DNA from: Perlabentimonas sp034003245 | GTDB lineage: Bacteria; Bacteroidota; Bacteroidia; Bacteroidales; Tenuifilaceae | Length of the DNA stretch: 64,000 nt | Direction of reading: 5' to 3' | Assembly (NCBI GenBank): GCA_034003245.1 | Contig: JAVEYY010000013.1 | Span: 1 to 64,000, forward strand | Shown: piece after piece, positions 43,483 through 51,641 of the stretch | Numbering within the stretch: position 1 is the first letter of the stretch | Layout: each line of letters begins with the position of its first letter | Notes under the pieces: generated by a model | Told to the model about the DNA's origin: nothing | The model's input: the letters and a program-made list of their open reading frames with translations, nothing else | The model's database searches: none | Made by a program: the position numbers and the translations under genes

Positions 43483-45387
43483 ATGACAACAATTATTGAT
43501 CTTTTTGAACAGAGCGTTGATAAGTACTCTGCAAACCCCTACTTGTGGGAAAAGCAAACAGGAGAGTTTCACTCAACAACCTATGAGCAAACCCGCAGTG
43601 AGGTGTACCGGCTGGCCTGTGGCTTGCTAAGCCTTGGGGTTAAGAATAACGACACTGTTGCCTTACTTTCAGAAGGGCGAAACTTATGGGTTATTAGCGA
43701 GTTGGCCATTCTGTATACTGGTGCAATTAATGTACCCTTGTCAATTAAGCTCGATGGACCCGATCTGTTTTTTCGTTTAGAGCATTCCGAAACATCAATA
43801 ATCTTTGTATCGGGCAACCAGGCTCCCAAAATTAGGGGAATTAAAAGTAAACTTCCGTTGGTGAAGAAGATTATTTATCTTGATAATCAGGAGCAGTATG
43901 AGGAGAATGAGATGCATGTTTCCGATGTGATGAAACTGGGCGACGAATTTTTCATTTCTAACCCAACTGCATTGCAGGATGCCCGAAAAAATATTGGTTT
44001 AGATCATTACGCAACCATAAGCTACACATCGGGTACAACCGCCGATCCAAAGGGAGTAATATTGTCGCATCGTAACTATACCGCGAACGTGGAGCAAGCC
44101 TTAACGCTGATGGATATTCCACCATCGTATCGGACCCTAATAATTCTTCCGCTCGATCATTGCTTTGCGCATGTAGCAGGACTATACTCGTTTATGGCAT
44201 GCGGAGCAAGCATTGCCACTGTTCAGCTGGGTAAAACGCCCATGGAAACACTAAAGAATATCCCTATTAATATTAAGGAGATTAAGCCAAATCTTTTGCT
44301 TAGCGTTCCCGCATTGGCCAAAAACTTTAAGAAGAATATTGAGTCGAGCATTAAAGCCAAGGGAAAAACAATTGAGGGTTTGTTCAATTTTGCTCTTTCG
44401 TTGTCGTATTCCTACAATAAAGAGGGTATTAACAAGGGTAAAGGCGGAACCTTTATCTACAAACCTTTACTTTGGCTATTCGATAAGATCCTATTTAAGA
44501 AAGTTCGTGAAGGATTTGGCGGTGAGTTGAAATTCTTTATTGGTGGAGGCGCACTTCTCGATATCGATTTGCAGCGGTTCTTCTATGCCGTTGGAATGCC
44601 CATGATGCAGGGTTACGGCCTCTCCGAAGCAACCCCAATTATCAGCTCTAATTCGCTAAAGAGGCATAAACTTGGCTCTTCGGGGTACCTAGTAACTCCG
44701 CTCGATTTGAAAATATGTGATGATAATGGCAAGGAGTTGCCATTGGGCGAAAAGGGTGAGATTGTGATTAGGGGTGAGAATGTGATGAAGGGTTACTGGA
44801 AAAACGAGAAGGCATCGGCCGAAACTGTTAAGGATAACTGGTTATTTACTGGCGATATGGGTTATATGGACAAGGATGGATTCCTGTATGTGCTTGGCCG
44901 TTTTAAGAGCTTGCTAATTGGTAACGATGGCGAAAAGTACAGCCCCGAAGGAATTGAGGAGACGCTTATCCAACAATCAAAGCTGATTGATCAGATAATA
45001 CTTTACAACAACCAGAATGCTTATACAGTTGCGCTAATTGTTCCTGCCAAGGAACAATTGAAAAAGGCAGTAAAGGAAAAGGTTGGAAATATATCATCAC
45101 CCGAAGCGAATCGTGAAGCCATAGCCCTAATTCAAGCGGATATTTCCATGTTTAAATCAGGTGGTGAGTTTGAGGGTGAGTTTCCCGACCGTTGGTTACC
45201 TGCAACATTTGCCGTGCTCGAGGAGCCCTTCACTGAGCAAAATGGAATGGTGAACAGCACCATGAAGGTGGTTCGAGGAAAGGTAGAGAAGCACTATTCC
45301 GATAGGATTGAACTCCTGTACACACCATCAGGAAAGGACATTTACAATGAGAAGAACATACAGATTGTAAACCAACTATTCGCTTAA
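43483..45387 (+). CDS. long-chain fatty acyl-CoA synthetase (AMP-binding)
   Basis: A 634-aa adenylate-forming enzyme. The P-loop is YTSGTTADPKGVILSH, the A4-type motif MMQGYGLSEATPIIS, the A7/A8 region WLFTGDMGYMDKDGFLYVLGR, and NDGEKYSPEGIEE precedes the C-terminal domain. Length and the LC-FACS-like insertions (EEIKPNLLLSVPAL-like segment) fit a long-chain acyl-CoA ligase that activates fatty acids for lipid synthesis or breakdown. Cytoplasmic or peripheral membrane. Followed by a terminator. Confidence 0.92.
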   Translation: MTTIIDLFEQSVDKYSANPYLWEKQTGEFHSTTYEQTRSEVYRLACGLLSLGVKNNDTVALLSEGRNLWVISELAILYTGAINVPLSIKLDGPDLFFRLEHSETSIIFVSGNQAPKIRGIKSKLPLVKKIIYLDNQEQYEENEMHVSDVMKLGDEFFISNPTALQDARKNIGLDHYATISYTSGTTADPKGVILSHRNYTANVEQALTLMDIPPSYRTLIILPLDHCFAHVAGLYSFMACGASIATVQLGKTPMETLKNIPINIKEIKPNLLLSVPALAKNFKKNIESSIKAKGKTIEGLFNFALSLSYSYNKEGINKGKGGTFIYKPLLWLFDKILFKKVREGFGGELKFFIGGGALLDIDLQRFFYAVGMPMMQGYGLSEATPIISSNSLKRHKLGSSGYLVTPLDLKICDDNGKELPLGEKGEIVIRGENVMKGYWKNEKASAETVKDNWLFTGDMGYMDKDGFLYVLGRFKSLLIGNDGEKYSPEGIEETLIQQSKLIDQIILYNNQNAYTVALIVPAKEQLKKAVKEKVGNISSPEANREAIALIQADISMFKSGGEFEGEFPDRWLPATFAVLEEPFTEQNGMVNSTMKVVRGKVEKHYSDRIELLYTPSGKDIYNEKNIQIVNQLFA

Positions 45388-45410
45388 GTTTGCAATGACC
45401 CTAGAATACT

Positions 45411-45446
45411 AAAACCATGGTTACCTGAGGTAATCATGGTTTTTTG
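45411..45446 (+). terminator. terminator of the acyl-CoA synthetase gene
   Basis: AAAACCATG and TTACC pair with GGTAA and CATGGTTTT, with one G-T wobble between, ending in six T. Confidence 0.85.
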
Positions 45447-45460
45447 TGTTTGAATGGTGT

Positions 45461-45661
45461 CTAAAAAAGTTTAGGATGATCTTTTTCGAACTGTTGAAGC
45501 ACTTTTGAAATTACCGCTTCGCGAAGAAACTTGGAACGGTTTTTTATCCTATATCTTTTACAGTATATGTTAATCGCTTCAAGTTCAGAAGTATTGAAGA
45601 GTATTTCCTTCCTGTGAACCCGCTTGAGATTATCGTTGTTAAAGCCCGGACGTTTTAGCAT
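45461..45661 (-). CDS. small RHH-like protein
   Basis: A 66-aa basic protein. After a short basic N-terminus, RKEILFNTSELEAINIYCKR and SKFLREAVISKVLQQF give the strand-helix-helix pattern of ribbon-helix-helix proteins, suggesting a DNA-binding role as a dimer. No toxin gene is adjacent, so it is not clearly an antitoxin. Codon use looks like its neighbours. It is real rather than a shadow because it lies in an otherwise empty gap and has a coherent fold pattern. Confidence 0.72.
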   Translation of the reverse strand: MLKRPGFNNDNLKRVHRKEILFNTSELEAINIYCKRYRIKNRSKFLREAVISKVLQQFEKDHPKLF

Positions 45662-45883
45662 TGACCAAAATTAATGGTTTCTTCTGCAAAGTAAGACATT
45701 CCAACTCAATGCCCTTGTTGGGGAATGCATAAAGAATTCAACATTTTTCCAAAAGTTTTTAACATTCTTGTTTTTAGCATCGGTGTACAAATGTTAATCC
45801 TCAATTTTTTAGTTGTGTGTTGCATTTTTTTGTAAATTAGGGTAAATATTTAGCGGCAATAACTCTAACTATATACTTATCAA

Positions 45884-48409
45884 ATGGTTTCGAAAGAATT
45901 TGGAATGCGTCATGGGAAAGAATCTGTCTCTGATAAAAAGTTTTTCCCACAGAATTATCCTCAAAATTTCAATTTTCAAGACCTTCAAGTTGGCCTATGT
46001 GTTGAGTATCCCGAAGGAAACTCAAATTTTTGGTCCAACATCACCTATAGTATACTTTCATTTTCAAGGGTAGAGTGCGCTAATCCCAGCCTCGAGTTTA
46101 TTCAACGATATATTCCACATCCCGACAGGTACTCCCTTACCGATGTCCTGGTTAGGATCAAGAATAAAACATTGGTTGGCAACGAGTCGATAGTTTTTAG
46201 GTACAAAAAGCAGGATGCTGCCAGTAAGCTTATTCTGTTTTCGGTAGAGTCAGTAGTGGGAATAGATGGAAAAGTGGAACATTGGATTGGTTCGATTCTG
46301 GATATAACCGAACTAGCTAAAACAGAGGATAAATGTAAAACATTTGCCAATAATACGCTTAACTTTCTAGGCAATTTCCCTTTGTTAATGGCTTTTGTGA
46401 GCCCCCAAGGTGTGATATCATTCTGGAATAAAGCATTGGAAGATTTTACGGGCTATAAAGCCAGTGAAGTTATGGAAAGCAGGGAACTTCTCAAAATACT
46501 TATACCCAATCCTGCAGAAAGGAGAAAGCTACGCCAGCTTAATGAGCCAGAAAAACAAAGTTCGATTCGCGACGAGATAGTAATTATTACAAAAAAAGGA
46601 GTACAAAAGATTATTGAGTGGGAGATGTACCGATTCCCAACAGGGAAGGATACCTGGAAGAGCGTCCTAATTGGAAGAGATATAACCGCAGCCAAGCAAG
46701 TTATAAAGGAAAATGAGATAAAGACTTTTCAGCTGGAGGTGCTTTCGTCAATTGCTGTAGAGTTGCTTGTTATGCCTCAGGACGAGAATTGTTTCCATCA
46801 CCTTGGGCTAGTCCTTGAAAAATATATTCCTAACTGCTTATATGTGGTTTCGTCTATCGATTCAGATTTAGAGTTTATGACCGTTGAAGGTGTATACGGA
46901 TTTGAATCGGATGAGTGGCAACAAGCTCTTGAGATAATTGGCTGGAATCCTGTTGGGAGACGTTTCCCATACAATGGTGTCGATTTGCCAGAGTCGGATG
47001 CACAGGAGATAATGCAAATTGAAAAATCGCTTTATGAGTTTTCCGAGGGCGAAATTTCATCTGCTGCATCAAGAAACCTCGAAAGGGTTTTCTCCATTGA
47101 TAAACTATATTCAGCCTCAATTCACAGTGGTAAAAAGTTATACGGGTCCGTTTTTCTAGTTAGCCGGAGTGAGGATATTTCCGATTACATAATTCTTATT
47201 CAAGAGATACTCACCCTATACTCCATGGCATTGGAACGGAGAAAGGCTGAAGAGGAACTGCTAAAAGCCAAAACAAAATCCGAGGAGATTGTAAAGCTCA
47301 AATCGATTTTTATGGCCAATTTCGGCCACGAAATTCGTACGCCCATGAATGCCATACTGGGTTTTACTCAGCTGCTTAGTTTACCCAATCTTCCTAAGGA
47401 GAAGAGAAAGCAGTATATCGATATTATTAGTAGTAAAGGTCGGATGCTGGTTAAGCTCATAAACGATATGGTTGATGTTAGTAAGGCGGAGAGTGGTGAG
47501 TTAACCGTGGTAAAATCGGTTTTCAATGTAAATCAGCTTATGCTCAACCTAAAAGATTTTTACGGAATTGAGAGGGTATTTCAACAGCGCGAAGCCATTG
47601 AGATTAGACTTATTCTGCCAGAGAATTCCGATGACAATTTGATTTTTAGCGATGAGGGTCGGCTTGAGCAGGTTTTTACCAACCTTATCGATAATGCATT
47701 GAAGTTTACCGAACGGGGATCAGTGGAGTTTGGCTATACTATGGACAACGGAAAGGTGGAGTTTTTTGTGAAGGATACTGGAATCGGAATTGATAGTAGG
47801 CTCCACAAGGCCATATTCGACAGATACAAGCAGGTAGGGGAGAAAATTGAGAGAACAAGAGAGGGTAAGGGGCTGGGTTTGGCCATTTGCAAAGGGATTA
47901 TCGAACTTCTGGGTGGTGAGATTTGGGTAGAGTCGGAACCTGGGCAAGGAGCTATATTTAAGTTTACTGTCCCAATTGTTTTGGCTGATGATGACCAGTT
48001 TGCTGAGGATGAGAGTAAGGTTGAGGAACAGAATCCTGTAAATTGGAAGAATAAAGTAATTTTAGTGGTAGAGGACGAGGAGATTAACTGCCTATTTATT
48101 ACCGAGTTGCTGGAGCCAACAGGAGCAAATATTATTTGGGCAAGAGATGGTGAACAGGCTGTAGAGCTGGTTCAGAGCATAAAGAATATTGATGCCATTC
48201 TAATGGATATAAGAATGCCAAAAAAGAATGGTTACGCTGCTACTCTGGAGATCCGGCAGGTAAATCCAAATATTCCAATTATTGCCCAAACTGCGTATGC
48301 TTTTTCCGAGGATCGGGCAAAAGCTATAGCTGCCGGTTGTAACGATTACATAACTAAACCCATAAACAGCCAAGAGTTACTTAGTATTTTAGATAGATAT
48401 TTGGGTTAG
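45884..48409 (+). CDS. hybrid sensor histidine kinase/response regulator
   Basis: An 841-aa soluble hybrid kinase without transmembrane segments. Residues about 35-150 and 155-275 are PAS/PAC modules (DITELAKTEDK and IGRDITAAKQV as PAC ends), about 285-445 is GAF-like, then a coiled linker (ERRKAEEELLKAKTKSEEIV). The HisKA H-box has His482 (NFGHEIRTPMNA), the ATPase has the N box (NLIDNALKFTERG) and G boxes (VKDTGIGID, GKGLGLAICKGI). The C-terminal receiver has phospho-acceptor Asp775 (LMDIRMPKKNG). It has no DNA-binding output domain, so it must pass phosphate on. Confidence 0.93.
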   Translation: MVSKEFGMRHGKESVSDKKFFPQNYPQNFNFQDLQVGLCVEYPEGNSNFWSNITYSILSFSRVECANPSLEFIQRYIPHPDRYSLTDVLVRIKNKTLVGNESIVFRYKKQDAASKLILFSVESVVGIDGKVEHWIGSILDITELAKTEDKCKTFANNTLNFLGNFPLLMAFVSPQGVISFWNKALEDFTGYKASEVMESRELLKILIPNPAERRKLRQLNEPEKQSSIRDEIVIITKKGVQKIIEWEMYRFPTGKDTWKSVLIGRDITAAKQVIKENEIKTFQLEVLSSIAVELLVMPQDENCFHHLGLVLEKYIPNCLYVVSSIDSDLEFMTVEGVYGFESDEWQQALEIIGWNPVGRRFPYNGVDLPESDAQEIMQIEKSLYEFSEGEISSAASRNLERVFSIDKLYSASIHSGKKLYGSVFLVSRSEDISDYIILIQEILTLYSMALERRKAEEELLKAKTKSEEIVKLKSIFMANFGHEIRTPMNAILGFTQLLSLPNLPKEKRKQYIDIISSKGRMLVKLINDMVDVSKAESGELTVVKSVFNVNQLMLNLKDFYGIERVFQQREAIEIRLILPENSDDNLIFSDEGRLEQVFTNLIDNALKFTERGSVEFGYTMDNGKVEFFVKDTGIGIDSRLHKAIFDRYKQVGEKIERTREGKGLGLAICKGIIELLGGEIWVESEPGQGAIFKFTVPIVLADDDQFAEDESKVEEQNPVNWKNKVILVVEDEEINCLFITELLEPTGANIIWARDGEQAVELVQSIKNIDAILMDIRMPKKNGYAATLEIRQVNPNIPIIAQTAYAFSEDRAKAIAAGCNDYITKPINSQELLSILDRYLG

Positions 48410-48418
48410 CACGTTACA

Positions 48419-49477
48419 TTACCTATTCCATGCCGATTGTAAATAGCCGCCACCTAGGAGAATATCATCCTTGTAAATCACCGTAGGTTGCCCTGGCATA
48501 GGCGCCCAGGCGGGATCGACAAGCTCAATAACCGCTTCGCGGTTTTCATTAATTATTAGTGTGCACTTTTGCTCTGGATTTTTTCCGAAACCTCTAACCA
48601 TAACCGTTACATCAGAATATATCCCCTCGTTTAGGCCATTTAGTGTGCAGTTTTCTAATTTAAGGGTGTTGTAAAATAGACTATCCCACGGACCAACGTG
48701 AAGCCGCTTGGTTTTATGATCAATTTTAATTACACATTTCTCCTTGGGCAAATTTGGCAAACCTCTTTTTTGCCCAACCGTGTAGCGGTAAATTCCCTGA
48801 TGTCTGCCAATAATCTCACCTTTCTCGTCTACAATATCACCGCCTGCGTTGGATTGTTTATCCTGGTTCTTACCAATTATCGCGCGGTAATCCTCGCCTC
48901 GGAGGAAACACACACCCATACTCTCGGGTTTGCTTGCGATATTGGCAAAGCCAATTCGGGTGGCAATTTGTTTTACCTCCAATTTGGTGTATTCTCCAAG
49001 AGGCATAAGCGATTTTGAAAGATACTCCTCAGGCAGATTCCATAGAAAGTACGATTGATCCTTAGCTTTATCAACTCCTTTTATAACCCTAATCCTCTCA
49101 CTTACATTCCCTACTCTTACATAATGACCTGTGGAAAAATAATGAAAGTTGTTTTCGATAGCATATTGGTATAAATATTTCCATTTGATATGTAGGTTAC
49201 AGAAGGAGCATGGACAAGGAGTTCGGCCAAGGGAGTACTCGGATGCAAAGTATCTATAAACAGTTTTATCGAAATCGGCTGATAAATCGAGATGAACCAA
49301 CGGAATATTAAGCCTGCTGGTTATAGCATCAAGGCTCTCTTTACCCATTTCACTCTCAGCTTTACTGTAAAGCTTAAAATGAATAGCGGTTACATCAAAG
49401 CCCTGTTGCTTTAGAAGATACACAGCAACAGTACTATCCACTCCTCCACTAATGGCAATAAGGACTCTAGGGTTCAT
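48419..49477 (-). CDS. mnmA: tRNA 2-thiouridine(34) synthase MnmA
   Basis: A 352-aa enzyme that thiolates U34 of tRNAs for Lys, Glu and Gln. From the ATG at 49477 the PP-loop SGGVDST sits at residues 10-16. The two catalytic Cys are in GRTPCPCSFCNLHIKW and in ESMGVCFLRGE, and the conserved DQSYFLW, GRHQGIYRYTVGQKRGL and late PGQ segments are present. The longer open frame to 49528 would add 17 residues without support. Divergent from truA, 99 bases between starts. Confidence 0.95.
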   Translation of the reverse strand: MNPRVLIAISGGVDSTVAVYLLKQQGFDVTAIHFKLYSKAESEMGKESLDAITSRLNIPLVHLDLSADFDKTVYRYFASEYSLGRTPCPCSFCNLHIKWKYLYQYAIENNFHYFSTGHYVRVGNVSERIRVIKGVDKAKDQSYFLWNLPEEYLSKSLMPLGEYTKLEVKQIATRIGFANIASKPESMGVCFLRGEDYRAIIGKNQDKQSNAGGDIVDEKGEIIGRHQGIYRYTVGQKRGLPNLPKEKCVIKIDHKTKRLHVGPWDSLFYNTLKLENCTLNGLNEGIYSDVTVMVRGFGKNPEQKCTLIINENREAVIELVDPAWAPMPGQPTVIYKDDILLGGGYLQSAWNR

Positions 49478-49576
49478 TGGGTAAATAGATGTAAAATTTG
49501 TAAAGCTCAAAAATAGGCAATCTGGCACGAAACTTCATTTTCATTCGTATATTTGGTTTCTAAAAAAAATACTGCA

Positions 49577-50332
49577 GTGCAACGATATTTTATAGAGATT
49601 GCCTATCGGGGAACTAGCTACTGCGGGTGGCAGGTTCAACCAAATGCCAATACTGTTCAGGCCGAATTGGATAAAGCGCTATCGACCCTTCTTCGGCACG
49701 AGGTGAATACCCTGGGCGCAGGGAGAACCGATACAGGTGTGCACGCCTCATTTTTTGTAGCCCATTTCGACTCGCCTCACAAAAATCTGCACTGGGATCA
49801 AAAACTTTTGTCGAGTTTAAATGAGGTTTTGCCGAAGGATATTGCAGTTAAGGAGATTGTAGCTGTTATTCCCGAAGCGCATGCCCGATTTACTGCACTA
49901 TCCCGAACTTATGAGTATCGAATTAGTCGGCACAAGAATCCTTTTAGCATTGAAACCAGCTGGCTTTTCAAGGCCGATTTGGATATCGACAAGATGACAC
50001 GAGCCTCGAACAAGCTGCTAAACTATTCCGATTTCACCAGCTTCAGTAAACTGGGCTCCGATGTTAAAACAAATAACTGCAAAATATTCTTCGCCTTATG
50101 GGAGATTCAAGATTCCGATTTGGTGTTCACTATCCGAGCCGATAGGTTTTTACGGAATATGGTAAGGGCAATTGTGGGTACGCTAATTGATGTGGGGCGG
50201 GGTAAGATTTCAGAGGCAGAGTTTGTGAAGATTATCGAAGCGCGCGATCGTTCGCTGGCAGGTACATCAGCACCACCCGAGGGGCTATTCCTTACCAACA
50301 TAGAGTACCCCGTAAACATTTTTTTAGAATAA
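49577..50332 (+). CDS. truA: tRNA pseudouridine(38-40) synthase TruA
   Basis: About 251 aa, a typical TruA. The catalytic Asp lies in LGAGRTDTGVHA; YRISRHKNPF and FLRNMVRAIVGTLIDVGRGK are also family motifs. There is no ATG at the start: GTG at 49577 gives the usual family N-terminus (M)QRYFIEIAYRGT, while a TTG at 49553 would add eight polar residues. Acts on positions 38-40 of the tRNA anticodon arm. Neighbour of mnmA, another tRNA-modification gene. Confidence 0.93.
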   Translation: MQRYFIEIAYRGTSYCGWQVQPNANTVQAELDKALSTLLRHEVNTLGAGRTDTGVHASFFVAHFDSPHKNLHWDQKLLSSLNEVLPKDIAVKEIVAVIPEAHARFTALSRTYEYRISRHKNPFSIETSWLFKADLDIDKMTRASNKLLNYSDFTSFSKLGSDVKTNNCKIFFALWEIQDSDLVFTIRADRFLRNMVRAIVGTLIDVGRGKISEAEFVKIIEARDRSLAGTSAPPEGLFLTNIEYPVNIFLE

Positions 50333-50355
50333 AAAAAGGCGCTTTAATGCGCCTT
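50331..50355. terminator. terminator between truA and the leftward small gene
   Basis: AAGGCGC (50336-50342) pairs with GCGCCTT (50349-50355), loop of six. The A run before it gives a T run on the minus strand, so it mainly serves the 50377 gene. A run of eight C follows at 50363-50370. Confidence 0.7.
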
Positions 50356-50376
50356 ATATGTTCCCCCCCCAAGATT

Positions 50377-50736
50377 TTAGTACGCCGATTTGAGCGATAC
50401 CTTTATACTCCCTGTAGGATTATCGATGGTTAATGAGGTTTTCTCGTAACTTATTAGCGATGCGCTAAGCTTTGCTTCCCCCAAACTAAGATTTCTGAAG
50501 TTGAAGTTCCCGTCAAAGTCGGTAAAGGTCTCGTGTTGGGTTCCCTCAAGAACCACTTTTACACCAACCAACGATTCGCCAGTGGTTTTATCTACAACCT
50601 TTCCGCTTATGGAGTTCATCAACGCGGGGGTTGCTTCTGCGCTTTTCTCTGCCAATTTTTCGTTTTCATTCTTAATGGCCATTGCGTTCATTGTGGCCAT
50701 CATGGCAATTATTAGAAGTGTACTTAACTTTTTCAT
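50377..50736 (-). CDS. small exported carboxypeptidase-regulatory-like protein
   Basis: A 119-aa protein from the ATG at 50736 (MKKLSTLLIIAMMATMNAMA), which is a signal peptide of about 20 residues. Residues about 40-119 are one CarboxypepD_reg-like domain (SISGKVVDKTTGESLVGVKVVLEGTQ, then FTDFDGNFNFRNLSLG). It is the same fold found at the N-terminus of the TonB receptors here but stands alone, so it may be a free periplasmic or surface adaptor. Role unknown. Confidence 0.8.
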   Translation of the reverse strand: MKKLSTLLIIAMMATMNAMAIKNENEKLAEKSAEATPALMNSISGKVVDKTTGESLVGVKVVLEGTQHETFTDFDGNFNFRNLSLGEAKLSASLISYEKTSLTIDNPTGSIKVSLKSAY

Positions 50737-50849
50737 ATCCCTTATTTTGTTATGACACAAAAGTAGGGTGGCAATGTTAACCTATGGTTAAATGCATTTA
50801 AGCCTTACATTAATTTTAAGCTAAGCCAGTAATCCAATAGAATAGGGTT

Positions 50850-51482
50850 TTACTGCTTTTTTTTGATTTTAAACCTTTTCTCCTCACCCTTAAGTAAGCG
50901 CTCGATATTCTTTTGATGCGTAAACAGCAGCAGTACGGCGATTACCATCGAGAATATTATAAGGGAAGGAGTAGTAAAGGAAAACGCAAAAATCAGAATA
51001 AAAGGAAAGGTAAACGCTGCAATCATAGAGCTTAACGATACGTATTTTGTGAGTAGCAAGGTGATTATAAAGACACCTAGCGTGAATAGCGTTGCCATGG
51101 GATGCAATGCAAGTACCACTCCCGCAAGAGTTGCAACTCCTTTCCCTCCACGAAAACTGGCAAAAATTGGGAAGATATGACCAATCATGGCGGCCATACC
51201 CAGCATCAGCTGAAAATTAATAAAGTATCCTGTTTCGGGGGTGTAGAAATCTGTTAGGTAAAGCAGTCGCACAGCAGCATATCCTTTTAGTCCATCAACA
51301 AAGAATACAAATAAACCCGCCTTAGCGCCCATAACCCTAAAGGTGTTGGTTGCTCCGGCGTTTCCACTACCATGGTCGCGAACATCGATATTGAAGAAAA
51401 TTTTACCAACCCATACCGAGGTGGGTATGCTGCCTAATAGATAGGCAAAAACAATTGTCAGAAACTTAAGTATCCACTCCAT
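50850..51482 (-). CDS. plsY: glycerol-3-phosphate acyltransferase PlsY
   Basis: A 210-aa inner-membrane protein with about five transmembrane segments. The three PlsY cytoplasmic motifs are present: GSIPTSVWVGK, GSGNAGATNTFRVMG and FRGGKGVATLAG. It transfers acyl groups from acyl-phosphate to glycerol-3-phosphate, the first step of phospholipid synthesis. The basic C-terminus (KRFKIKKKQ) is cytoplasmic. Monocistronic. Confidence 0.95.
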   Translation of the reverse strand: MEWILKFLTIVFAYLLGSIPTSVWVGKIFFNIDVRDHGSGNAGATNTFRVMGAKAGLFVFFVDGLKGYAAVRLLYLTDFYTPETGYFINFQLMLGMAAMIGHIFPIFASFRGGKGVATLAGVVLALHPMATLFTLGVFIITLLLTKYVSLSSMIAAFTFPFILIFAFSFTTPSLIIFSMVIAVLLLFTHQKNIERLLKGEEKRFKIKKKQ

Positions 51483-51641
51483 TTAATCTCGAAATTTGAC
51501 GGCAAAATAGCCATTAATTTTTGTCCTTTGCAAATATTTTGGGCGTTCGTTTTAGTTTGTATGCAAATTGATTTTTTTGTGACACGTTGTTTTGTGTAAT
51601 TTATTCTCTATTTTGCAGGGTAATTACACAATAACAAATTT

